Assembly: GCA_029548715.1 (NCBI GenBank)
Contig: JAKPMW010000065.1
Location: 1 to 5,531 of the forward strand
DNA length: 5,531 nucleotides
Source: Spirochaetota bacterium
GTDB taxonomy: Bacteria; Spirochaetota; JAGLSM01; JAKPMW01
Reading direction: 5' to 3'
Each line of letters begins with the position of its first letter. The stretch's first letter is position 1. The translations under genes and the position numbers were made by a program. The notes under the pieces were generated by a model. The model did no database searches, was not told where the DNA came from, and saw nothing but the letters and a program-made list of their open reading frames with translations. Positions 1-5,531 of the stretch are shown here, one piece after another.

Positions 1-435
1 ACCGTCACCCTGACGGTCGAGCTGACCCCCTGGCGTGGCACCCCCTTTACCGAGCGCCTGCGGATCAAGGTTCCCGAAAACACAGTCAACGGACGGATCT
101 TTTTTGTTGTTTCGAGCACCGCCGAAGAACGCTACTGGGACCGCTTTTTCGGGTCCGCCAAATACCAGCACTACACTTTCGACGGACTGGTCCAGTCTCT
201 CCGGGTGGGACACGACCCCTCCGAACTGGCCGTCTGGTCCGAACTCTACCAGACCGGCCTTGTAATTGGGGAGGAACGCCTTCCCAACCTGCCCGATTCG
301 CATTTTTTGATGCTGGCCAGTGCCAACATCCCGCGCGCGGGTTTTTTGAATGCCAGGCTGCGCTCGGTCCACCCGACCACGCATTTTCTCTACGGCATGC
401 AGTTAGTGATGCTTGACATGGAATACGAACACTGA
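1..435 (+). CDS. C-terminal part of a SpoIVB peptidase S55-like protein (5' end outside the window)
   Basis: The frame is open from base 1 to the TGA at 433-435, giving 144 residues with no start in view. The visible part is a beta-rich tail: alternating strands and an R-G turn (residues 14-15), a segment ending in VPENTVNGRIFFVV, then a stretch around residues 60-100 with LVQSLR, a tract of acidic and polar residues and LPNLPDS (94-100), and finally a strand-rich end with YGMQLVMLDME. From memory this order (RG strand pair, IP..G.l.v segment, a 'lN..r' helix, 'LPnLPpS', terminal 'G...l.l.v' strands) matches the C-terminal region of long S55 peptidase proteins found in non-sporulating bacteria such as Acidobacteria. 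The catalytic domain would lie upstream and is not visible, so the assignment is by tail resemblance only. The next gene starts 31 bases downstream on the same strand, which suggests co-transcription. An unrelated exported beta-rich protein remains possible. Confidence 0.55.
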   Translation, partial: TVTLTVELTPWRGTPFTERLRIKVPENTVNGRIFFVVSSTAEERYWDRFFGSAKYQHYTFDGLVQSLRVGHDPSELAVWSELYQTGLVIGEERLPNLPDSHFLMLASANIPRAGFLNARLRSVHPTTHFLYGMQLVMLDMEYEH

Positions 436-450
436 CGCCCAACCGGTACG

Positions 451-456
451 AAAGGA
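451..456 (+). promoter_or_regulatory. Ribosome binding site AAAGGA for the propeller gene
   Basis: AAAGGA lies 10 bases before the ATG at 467. It favours this start over the in-frame ATG at 413, which lies inside the preceding gene and would put 18 hydrophilic residues ahead of the signal peptide. Confidence 0.65.
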
Positions 457-466
457 TATCCGAATC

Positions 467-2617
467 ATGAAACGACGTATCATCATATCCGCCTTCATTC
501 TCACCATTGCGGCCGCCCTCGGGGCCGTCACGACCTCATTTTACGAGGAATCCGGCATCCGGGATTTTGAAAGCGGCCGCTTTGACGGAATTTCCGTCAG
601 CGAAAACGGTGAACTCTCCCTCGCACCCCAGATGCAGGTCCTGCTCGACAAGAGTGATCTTTTTGTCTGGTCGCTGGCCCGTGGCCGGGGCGGCGAGCTG
701 TACGCCGCCAGCGGTGTCCGGGGCCGGATCTGGCGCATCGGACAGGATGGCACGGTCAACCTCTTCGCATCCCTTCAGGCAACCATGATCCGCAGCCTGG
801 CCGCCGGCCCCGACGGCCGGCTCTACGGTGCAGCCTCGGCCCCCGGCAGGATCGTCGCCATGGATGTTGACGGGACACAGACCATCCTCGCCCGCCTGAC
901 CAATACCTATATCCACGCCATCGCCTTTGGCTCCGACGGCAAGCTCTATGCCGCCTGCGGCAATCCGGCCTCCCTTGAGCGGATCGATCCGGTCACGGGC
1001 AAGGTCGAGCGGCTGTACCACGCCAAACAGGAAGCACATTTTTTGGCGCTGGCCATCGACAAGGGTGGTGCCATCTACCTCGGGAGTGACGGGAACGGCG
1101 TCCTCTACAAACGCAGCACCGACGGAACCGTGCGCTCCCTCTATGATGCCTACGAGGACGAGATCTCCGCCATCTCCCTGGATGCTGCGGGGCGGGTCTT
1201 TTTCGCCACCGCCACCCAGCGCCGGCGCATGACGGGCGGGAATTTCGAGTTTGGCGATTCCCTTGACATGCGCGAAAAGGAGCAGCGCCGCCAGGACGCC
1301 TCCGAAAGTGACGACGACGAGGCAAAAAAGCGCAAAAAAGTCCCCCACAAAAATTCGGTCTACCGCCTCAACGCCGACAACTCGGTGGACAAGATCTTTA
1401 CCATGAGTGACACATCCTTCCATTCACTGGCGGTGGACGCACAGGGGACGGTCTATATCGGAAGCGGTGACCTGGGCGTCCTCTACCGGGTCAGCAGCAC
1501 CGGCACGGCAAGCAGACTCTTGCGGGTGGACGAAAACCAGCTCCTCTGCCTCCTGCTTGAGGGCCAGCGCCTGTATGTCGGCACCGGCAATGACGGCCGG
1601 GTCCGGATGATGGACATGGGCCGGGACATCAAGGGTCAGTACACCTCCCGTGTCCTGGACTGCCGGGCCAATGTGACCTTTGGGTCCATCTCCTGGAACG
1701 GGATCATCCCGGCCGGTGCCCGCCTCTCGCTCTCAACCCGCAGCGGAAACACAAATCCGCCCGACTCCACCTGGAGCGAGTGGTCTGCACCCTATACCCG
1801 GATGGAGGGCGAAAAAATTTCGAGCCCCCGGGCCCGCTACGTCCAGTACCGGGTCGAGATGCAGGCTGCGGCCATGGATGCTTCACCCCGGCTGTATTCC
1901 CTCAAGATTCCCTTTGTCCACGACAACCGCCAGCCCCGGGTCCGCAGCGTGATGCTGACAACGTACCACGAGGCAAAAAACAACAAAAAGATCAAGCTCA
2001 ATCCCGGTCAGTGCGCCATCACCTGGCAGAGCGAGGATGACGACAACGATACCCTCGCGACAAGCCTGTACTTCCGGACTGACAACAGCAGCGCCTGGCG
2101 CCTGCTCAAGGTGGACACCTCCCAAAACCAGATTGTCCTCAACTCGGAGATGCTGGCCGACGGATGGTACCAGTTCCGGATTCATGTCAGTGACCGGCCC
2201 TCCAACCCCGACAGCATGGCCAAGACGGCCCATGCCGACAGCCGCCGGGTCCTGATCGACAACACGGCGCCCCTGGTCGAAAACCTGGCCGCCCGCATCG
2301 AGGGTGATTCGGTCATCATCTCGGGACGGGTGCGCGACGCCCTCTCACATGTCTCCGTGATGCGCTTTTCCCTCAACGGAGAGGACTGGAGCTTCGTGCC
2401 TCCGGCAGACGGTGTCTTTGACTCACTGAGCGAAGAGATCCGGATTGTCCTCCCCCTGGCGGGCACAGCCAGTCTGATGAACGGAAGCAACGTGATCTTT
2501 ATCCGGGCCTGCGACCAGCAGGAAAACTGGGTTACGGCCGGACTGACCTTTACAGTTACCCTGCCCCGGGGCGCCGCCGGCGAAGGCAGTGAACGCCGCT
2601 ATCTCCTGCTTGACTGA
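467..2617 (+). CDS. Secreted seven-bladed beta-propeller protein with C-terminal beta-sandwich/Ig-like modules
   Basis: This 716-residue protein starts with a typical signal peptide: MKRR followed by a hydrophobic core to about residue 20 (ALGA). Seven repeats follow, each of the type 'h.sla...G.lY.g.g..g.lyr.', beginning near residues 68, 108, 149, 192, 233, 318 and 359. This predicts a seven-bladed NHL/SMP-30-like propeller. Blade 5 is split by about 46 charged residues (251-296). A sandwich-like domain at about 395-485 carries WSEWS and SPRARYVQYRVEM, as in discoidin or exo-alpha-sialidase-like modules. Two Ig/FN3-like segments follow, about 486-600 (ending IDNTAP) and 601-700. The protein should act in the periplasm or on the cell surface; no catalytic motif was seen, so a binding or scaffolding role is more likely than an enzymatic one. 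It follows the S55-like gene by 31 bases and has its own ribosome binding site. The substrate is unknown. Confidence 0.85.
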   Translation: MKRRIIISAFILTIAAALGAVTTSFYEESGIRDFESGRFDGISVSENGELSLAPQMQVLLDKSDLFVWSLARGRGGELYAASGVRGRIWRIGQDGTVNLFASLQATMIRSLAAGPDGRLYGAASAPGRIVAMDVDGTQTILARLTNTYIHAIAFGSDGKLYAACGNPASLERIDPVTGKVERLYHAKQEAHFLALAIDKGGAIYLGSDGNGVLYKRSTDGTVRSLYDAYEDEISAISLDAAGRVFFATATQRRRMTGGNFEFGDSLDMREKEQRRQDASESDDDEAKKRKKVPHKNSVYRLNADNSVDKIFTMSDTSFHSLAVDAQGTVYIGSGDLGVLYRVSSTGTASRLLRVDENQLLCLLLEGQRLYVGTGNDGRVRMMDMGRDIKGQYTSRVLDCRANVTFGSISWNGIIPAGARLSLSTRSGNTNPPDSTWSEWSAPYTRMEGEKISSPRARYVQYRVEMQAAAMDASPRLYSLKIPFVHDNRQPRVRSVMLTTYHEAKNNKKIKLNPGQCAITWQSEDDDNDTLATSLYFRTDNSSAWRLLKVDTSQNQIVLNSEMLADGWYQFRIHVSDRPSNPDSMAKTAHADSRRVLIDNTAPLVENLAARIEGDSVIISGRVRDALSHVSVMRFSLNGEDWSFVPPADGVFDSLSEEIRIVLPLAGTASLMNGSNVIFIRACDQQENWVTAGLTFTVTLPRGAAGEGSERRYLLLD
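1217..1354 (+). other. Charged low-complexity insert within propeller blade 5
   Basis: Codons 251-296 of the propeller gene break the blade pattern between the 'VFFATAT' strand and the 'SVYRL' strand that should directly follow it. The insert carries a basic cluster (RRR), the mixed-charge run REKEQRRQ, the acidic run SESDDDE and the basic run KKRKK. It is probably an exposed disordered loop. The reading frame is intact on both sides, so it is not a frameshift artefact. Confidence 0.6.
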
Positions 2618-2638
2618 AGCGCCCTGTATATATATTAT
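2610..2638 (+). promoter_or_regulatory. Predicted sigma70-type promoter of trxB (TTGACT, 17-base spacer, TATTAT)
   Basis: TTGACT (2610-2615) and TATTAT (2633-2638) each differ from the consensus -35 and -10 boxes at one position and are separated by exactly 17 bases. The -35 box overlaps the last codons and stop of the propeller gene. The -10 box lies 30 bases before the trxB start, leaving a short leader. In such GC-rich DNA a chance match of this quality, correctly placed, is unlikely. Transcription start has not been observed. Confidence 0.6.
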
Positions 2639-2647
2639 TATATATAT
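2628..2647. repeat. AT-only palindrome (8-base arms, 4-base centre)
   Basis: ATATATAT (2628-2635), a TATT centre and ATATATAT (2640-2647) form a perfect inverted repeat. It lies in a 23-base run with no G or C (2627-2649), flanked by GC-rich coding DNA. It contains the predicted trxB -10 box. There is no GC-rich stem, so it is not a typical intrinsic terminator. It could ease DNA melting or serve as a site for a dimeric AT-binding protein. Confidence 0.8.
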
Positions 2648-2657
2648 TTCTGACTAC

Positions 2658-2663
2658 AGGAGA
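2658..2663 (+). promoter_or_regulatory. Ribosome binding site AGGAGA for trxB
   Basis: AGGAGA lies five bases before the ATG at 2669. It is the strongest Shine-Dalgarno match in the window and fixes the trxB start. Confidence 0.8.
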
Positions 2664-2668
2664 ACGAA

Positions 2669-3610
2669 ATGGCTGCAGAACGTAACTGCCGGATTGTGAT
2701 CATCGGCGGAGGCCCGGCCGGGCTGACCGCCGCCACCTATTGCGCCCGGGCCAGACTCGAGCCCATCCTGATCGAAGGGATGGATGCCGGCGGACAACTG
2801 ATGACCACATCCGAGGTCGAAAATTTCCCCGGCTTTCCCGACGGGATCATGGGGCCCGAGCTGATCGCCAACATGCGCCGCCAGGCCGAAAAATTCGGGA
2901 CCGAATTTGTCAGCGGCAACGTGACGGCCGTCGATCTCTCCAAACGACCCTTTAGCATCAGCGTGGGCGACCAGACCCTCGTCTCCTGCGCCCTGATCAT
3001 TGCCACCGGGGCCACAGCCCGCTATCTCGATATTCCCTCGGTCCAGCGCCTGCGGGGCCACGGGATCTCGGCCTGCGCCACCTGCGACGGATTCTTTTTC
3101 CGCAACAAAAAGGTCTTTTTGGCCGGCGGGGGTGACTCGGCCCTCGAGGAAGCCCAGTTTTTGACCCAGTTTGCCAGTTCCGTGACCGTCATCCACCGGC
3201 GGGACGAATTCCGCGCGTCTAAAATCATGCAGGAATACGCGCGCAAAAACCCCAAGATCAGCTTTTTGATGAGTCATGTGATCGTCGACGCCCTGGGCGA
3301 GGAGCGCCTGACGGGACTGAGGCTGCGCGATCTGGCAACCAACGAGGTCAGGGATGTCGAGGCCGACGGGCTCTTTTTCGCCATCGGGCACGATCCCAAC
3401 ACCGGCATCTTCAAATCCTATCTCGAAACCGATGAGGCCGGCTACCTCAAGCGCCAGCCTGACCGGACCGCCACATCCATTCCCGGTGTGTTTGCAGCGG
3501 GTGACGTGGCCGACAACTATTACCGCCAGGCAACCACGGCCGCCGGTGACGGCTGCCGGGCCGCCCTTGAGGTTGAAAAATTCCTCCTGGCCCAGGGCGA
3601 GGCGCATTAA
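2669..3610 (+). CDS. trxB: Thioredoxin-disulfide reductase (TrxB)
   Basis: This cytoplasmic flavoenzyme passes electrons from NADPH through FAD and a redox-active disulfide to thioredoxin. The 313-residue protein has the usual length for the low-molecular-weight bacterial form. An N-terminal FAD-binding Rossmann motif GGGPAG is at 13-18, GGQLMTT at 41-47 and ENFPGFP at 51-57. The active-site CATC is at 136-139, inside the NADPH domain. The second dinucleotide motif GGGDSALEEA is at 153-162, and HRRDEFRAS at 176-184 carries the basic residues expected for NADPH preference. The FAD-contacting GVFAAGDV is at 273-280, followed by YRQATTAAGDGCRAAL (285-300). All key residues are present. The start is set by the AGGAGA site five bases upstream. 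trxB appears to have its own promoter overlapping the end of the previous gene. No thioredoxin gene is in the window. Confidence 0.97.
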   Translation: MAAERNCRIVIIGGGPAGLTAATYCARARLEPILIEGMDAGGQLMTTSEVENFPGFPDGIMGPELIANMRRQAEKFGTEFVSGNVTAVDLSKRPFSISVGDQTLVSCALIIATGATARYLDIPSVQRLRGHGISACATCDGFFFRNKKVFLAGGGDSALEEAQFLTQFASSVTVIHRRDEFRASKIMQEYARKNPKISFLMSHVIVDALGEERLTGLRLRDLATNEVRDVEADGLFFAIGHDPNTGIFKSYLETDEAGYLKRQPDRTATSIPGVFAAGDVADNYYRQATTAAGDGCRAALEVEKFLLAQGEAH

Positions 3611-3639
3611 GTCCCACAGACCAGTGCAACCGCTGTATG

Positions 3640-3691
3640 TTTTTGGGGAACAGTCCTCAGGCCAACCCGGCTGGCGGCTGCTCCCCGAAAA
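3640..3691 (+). other. Long imperfect hairpin in the trxB-orphan gap
   Basis: Bases 3640-3653 pair with 3678-3691 over 14 positions, with one G-T wobble (3644/3687) and one mismatch (3650/3681). Inside, CC (3655-3656) can pair with GG (3676-3677), and GCCA (3661-3664) with TGGC (3672-3675) around a seven-base loop. The T run is on the 5' side of the stem and an A run is on the 3' side, so neither strand has the U tract that an intrinsic terminator needs after the stem. The stem ends four bases before the GAGG site of the next gene. It may affect translation or RNA stability of that gene; the function is inferred. Confidence 0.55.
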
Positions 3692-3694
3692 TGC

Positions 3695-3698
3695 GAGG
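3695..3698 (+). promoter_or_regulatory. Ribosome binding site GAGG for the YD-motif gene
   Basis: GAGG lies nine bases before the ATG at 3708, right after the predicted hairpin. It supports starting the gene at the signal peptide rather than at in-frame upstream ATGs that lie within trxB. Confidence 0.55.
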
Positions 3699-3707
3699 TT
3701 TCCAAAC

Positions 3708-4907
3708 ATGATCCGATTGATTGTAAATTTTCTTGCCTTCTTTTCTCTGGGTTTTCTTCTTGCCTGCTCGGCACCGGTCGAAGCTCGGCCAATCCTGCGT
3801 GACCCGATCCTCGGATCACACCATGGATCTGAAGATCATATGATGCCTAAGCTCTCTCGTACATACGCAGGTCGTGTACGAAGAGTTATTGGCTACTCAT
3901 GTGACCCAATTGGTGGCCATCCGCCCTTTCACTTCAACACAATGAGTGAACGGCTCTTTTCCCCCGAAGGTCGTCTCGTCGAATCTCATTTTTACCACAT
4001 AAATGAAGGAAAACAAACTCTCAGGCACCAAGTAAAACAGCGTTTCGACAAATACGGAAATATTGTTTTCATGAGAGAAGTGTTCCGGTACCAGATACCT
4101 AATGGCAAGGAAATCCACTGGAACTATCATGATGTATCGGGACAGGTCACAGTAACCAAGACTGTTACCAATCTGGTCTACGAAGCACAATCACAGGATA
4201 TCCAGCCGGTATCCGACCCACCTGAAGTCACACGCTGGTCCGGTTTTCGACTCACCAATGGAATGGTGACAAATGCACGCTCCCGCATATCCGTTGTTTC
4301 AAACCAGATAACACGGACTGTCACCCTTGATCTTGTGTCCCCGGACGGCAAGGTCTTACAGCGCACAGAAAAAGTCTTTTCACCAACACAAGCTTTGCTT
4401 TCCGAAACACAGTATCGGCAAGATGTATCTGGTGACTTCGTTCCCTTGCGCCGCTGGACATACACGCATGAGAATCCGGTCCTGACTGTCGTACGTGAGA
4501 TCTTCCCTGGCGTGCAATCTGATTTGAAAATTGATTCTCCCGGAACAAAAGTTTTCAAATATCTCGTGGACAGCAAGGGACAGACAATCCAGGTTGATGA
4601 GCATCCCGATAAACCAGACGAACACCTGACGACACGACACCATAGGGACAGTGCAGGCGTCCTCGACCTGATCAGAACAACCAACCGGGCAGGCGAAGTC
4701 CTGTATTCATCCCGCTGGATACGGGATTCTTCAGGAATGACACAGCATGTCACAAATCAAAACGAAGCGTTTTTCCAAAATCATAAAAAAATTAGATATG
4801 ATGAAAAAGGCAATATTCGCAGTGTAATATGTCCGACGCCTGAGTATCTCAAAGGCAACGGCCCGGAATGGCTCGTTGAGCGTCTTGAATATGAATACTA
4901 TCCATAG
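3708..4907 (+). CDS. Exported, possibly lipid-anchored protein with YD/RHS-like motifs; function unknown
   Basis: I do not recognise a named family for this 399-residue protein. The N-terminus (MIR, then a hydrophobic core) ends in FLLAC with Cys at residue 20, which fits a lipoprotein signal. An alternative type I cleavage after VEA (24-26) cannot be excluded. The rest is polar and strand-rich with recurring short turns: SPEGRL (85), RFDKYGNI (112), HDVSGQV (141), SPDGKVL (211), DSKGQTI (288), RDSAGVL (313), TNRAGEVL (325), RDSSGM (339), RYDEKGNI (363) and a terminal YEYYP. These resemble YD/RHS repeats, which form extended beta structure. No toxin domain or RHS core motif is seen. Base composition is much lower in GC than in its neighbours (about 40% against 68% in four hand-counted 60-base lines each), suggesting transfer or a fast-evolving lineage-specific gene. 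The pldA-like gene starts within its last codons. Confidence 0.8.
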   Translation: MIRLIVNFLAFFSLGFLLACSAPVEARPILRDPILGSHHGSEDHMMPKLSRTYAGRVRRVIGYSCDPIGGHPPFHFNTMSERLFSPEGRLVESHFYHINEGKQTLRHQVKQRFDKYGNIVFMREVFRYQIPNGKEIHWNYHDVSGQVTVTKTVTNLVYEAQSQDIQPVSDPPEVTRWSGFRLTNGMVTNARSRISVVSNQITRTVTLDLVSPDGKVLQRTEKVFSPTQALLSETQYRQDVSGDFVPLRRWTYTHENPVLTVVREIFPGVQSDLKIDSPGTKVFKYLVDSKGQTIQVDEHPDKPDEHLTTRHHRDSAGVLDLIRTTNRAGEVLYSSRWIRDSSGMTQHVTNQNEAFFQNHKKIRYDEKGNIRSVICPTPEYLKGNGPEWLVERLEYEYYP

Positions 4908-5531
4908 GCCCCCCCGCCCACACCACGGCCCGAGGCTGTTCACCAGCCTCCTTGTGCTCCTTGCAACCAGCCTCCCCCTCGGGGCCGTGTCGCTTGAGCA
5001 ACACGAGTGGAACTATTTTTTGGCAGCGGCGGACCCGGTCGTCTTCCAGTATTCCACAAAAATCCGGGTGATCACGGATGGCGAGAGCCATGGGCGCTAC
5101 GCCGGAAGCGGAAGTGCCCTCAGGGCCGGACTGTATTTAGCCTATTCGCAGACCACGCTGTGGGACCTCTGGGCCTGGGACGAGTCCACCCCGATGATTG
5201 AGTCCAGTTACCGGCCGGAGGCCTTCTGGCGCTTTGTGCCCAAGACAGGCCCGCTGGCCTGGATCGACGCCGGCGGAATCCACGAGTCAAACGGACTGGG
5301 CGGGGCGCGCATCGCTGATTCGCGGGCCTGGAACCGCCTGACCATCAGCGGCGGCATACCCCTGGCCGGACACGCCCTGGTATTCGTGCCCCGCCTCTGG
5401 TGCATCCTGAGTGATGAGGGCAATGGCCGGATCGGAGAATACGCAGGCTACGGCGAACTCGAACTGGCGCTCGACCTGTCTCTGGGCGGGTCCCGCCTGA
5501 TGGGCAACCTGCGCCTGCGCAAGGGCTGGAG
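4891..5531 (+). CDS. pldA: Outer-membrane phospholipase A (OMPLA/PldA family), 3' end outside the window
   Basis: OMPLA hydrolyses acyl chains of phospholipids in the outer membrane as a Ca2+-dependent dimeric beta-barrel. The first 213 residues are visible. YSQTTLWDL (85-93) and STPMIESSYRPE (99-110) match the family's YTQ..YWQL and SSPF.ETNYEP segments. GIHESNG (129-135) carries the catalytic His131 and Ser133. SRAWNRL (144-150) carries the catalytic Asn148, and Ser144 matches the E. coli Ca2+ ligand Ser152. LVFVPRLW and EYAGYGELEL match later barrel strands. The Ser-Asn spacing is 15 residues against 12 in E. coli. The ATG at 4891 is the only ATG in this frame upstream of the conserved region; it gives a basic 15-residue n-region and a hydrophobic signal core to about GAVS (31-34). 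It overlaps the previous gene by 17 bases and has only a weak GAG 10 bases upstream, so translational coupling is likely. Confidence 0.88.
   Translation, partial: MNTIHRPPRPHHGPRLFTSLLVLLATSLPLGAVSLEQHEWNYFLAAADPVVFQYSTKIRVITDGESHGRYAGSGSALRAGLYLAYSQTTLWDLWAWDESTPMIESSYRPEAFWRFVPKTGPLAWIDAGGIHESNGLGGARIADSRAWNRLTISGGIPLAGHALVFVPRLWCILSDEGNGRIGEYAGYGELELALDLSLGGSRLMGNLRLRKGW
4909..4915 (+). repeat. C7 homopolymer in the first codons of the pldA-like gene
   Basis: Seven consecutive C bases cover codons 7-9 of the pldA-like reading frame, directly after the stop of the upstream gene. A one-base slip would shift the frame before the signal core. This is a possible on/off switch, although seven bases is short for high-rate phase variation. 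Confidence 0.5.

Noticed and set aside
301..309. T TTT TTG heptamers (also at 342-348, 1039-1045, 5016-5022) as programmed -1 frameshift sites
   Set aside because: All lie inside intact frames with no sensible product in the -1 frame and no obvious downstream structure. They are better explained as a codon-pair habit.
413..466. In-frame ATG at 413 as the start of the propeller gene
   Set aside because: It lies inside the preceding coding region, adds 18 hydrophilic residues before a clean signal peptide and lacks a good ribosome binding site. The ATG at 467 has AAAGGA 10 bases upstream.
536..1423. 295-codon open frame on the minus strand opposite the propeller gene
   Set aside because: It mirrors the codon bias of the propeller repeats. 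Its sequence is low-complexity Gly/Val/Asp-rich with no recognisable motif.
3640..3691. Hairpin as an intrinsic terminator after trxB
   Set aside because: The T run precedes the stem and an A run follows it, so neither strand ends in a U tract after the stem.
3354..3707. Longer version of the YD-motif gene starting at 3354
   Set aside because: The extension runs in a second frame through trxB, which is certain. The signal peptide and GAGG site place the start at 3708.
2654..3709. 351-codon open frame on the minus strand opposite trxB
   Set aside because: It is the antisense shadow of a well-identified gene in GC-rich DNA, with glycine-rich, family-less sequence and no ribosome binding site noticed.
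4178..4753. 191-codon open frame on the minus strand opposite the YD-motif gene
   Set aside because: The + strand frame has a signal peptide, a ribosome binding site and recurring motifs. The minus frame is Ser/Arg/Cys-rich without any of these.
1..5531. tRNA, rRNA, CRISPR arrays, insertion sequences or attachment sites
   Set aside because: No repeat-spacer pattern, tRNA-like cloverleaf, transposase frame or flanking direct repeats were seen. Almost all of the window is coding.

Overview
The window reads as chromosomal DNA from a GC-rich, diderm (outer-membrane-bearing) bacterium. All genes lie on the + strand. The diderm assignment rests on a recognisable outer-membrane phospholipase A (OMPLA/PldA) at the right edge and on several exported proteins. 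A SpoIVB-type (S55) tail next to a secreted beta-propeller protein suggests a non-model phylum rather than a classic proteobacterium, but the phylum cannot be fixed from this stretch.

Layout, left to right. (1) 1-435 is the 3' end of a large gene whose tail resembles the C-terminal region of non-sporulation SpoIVB/S55 peptidase proteins. (2) After a 31-base gap comes a 716-residue secreted protein (467-2617) with a predicted seven-bladed beta-propeller followed by beta-sandwich/Ig-like modules; its fifth blade is interrupted by a highly charged insert. (3) A 51-base gap holds a very AT-rich palindrome inside a near-consensus sigma70-type promoter, which serves trxB, thioredoxin reductase (2669-3610). 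(4) A 97-base gap folds into a long imperfect hairpin ending just before a ribosome binding site. (5) It leads a 399-residue exported or lipoprotein-like gene (3708-4907) with recurring YD/RHS-like D-x-x-G motifs. This gene is clearly poorer in GC than everything around it. (6) The pldA-like gene starts inside its last codons at 4891 and runs off the window at 5531, with its catalytic His, Ser and Asn already visible.

The first two genes look like one transcription unit of exported proteins. trxB appears to have its own promoter. The YD-motif gene and pldA overlap by 17 bases and are probably translationally coupled. The most interesting spot is the trxB-orphan-pldA junction: a compositionally foreign gene supplies the start codon of an outer-membrane enzyme, and a C7 tract sits in the first codons of that enzyme. 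No RNA genes, CRISPR arrays, transposases or attachment sites were seen. There is no gene-free stretch longer than 97 bases.
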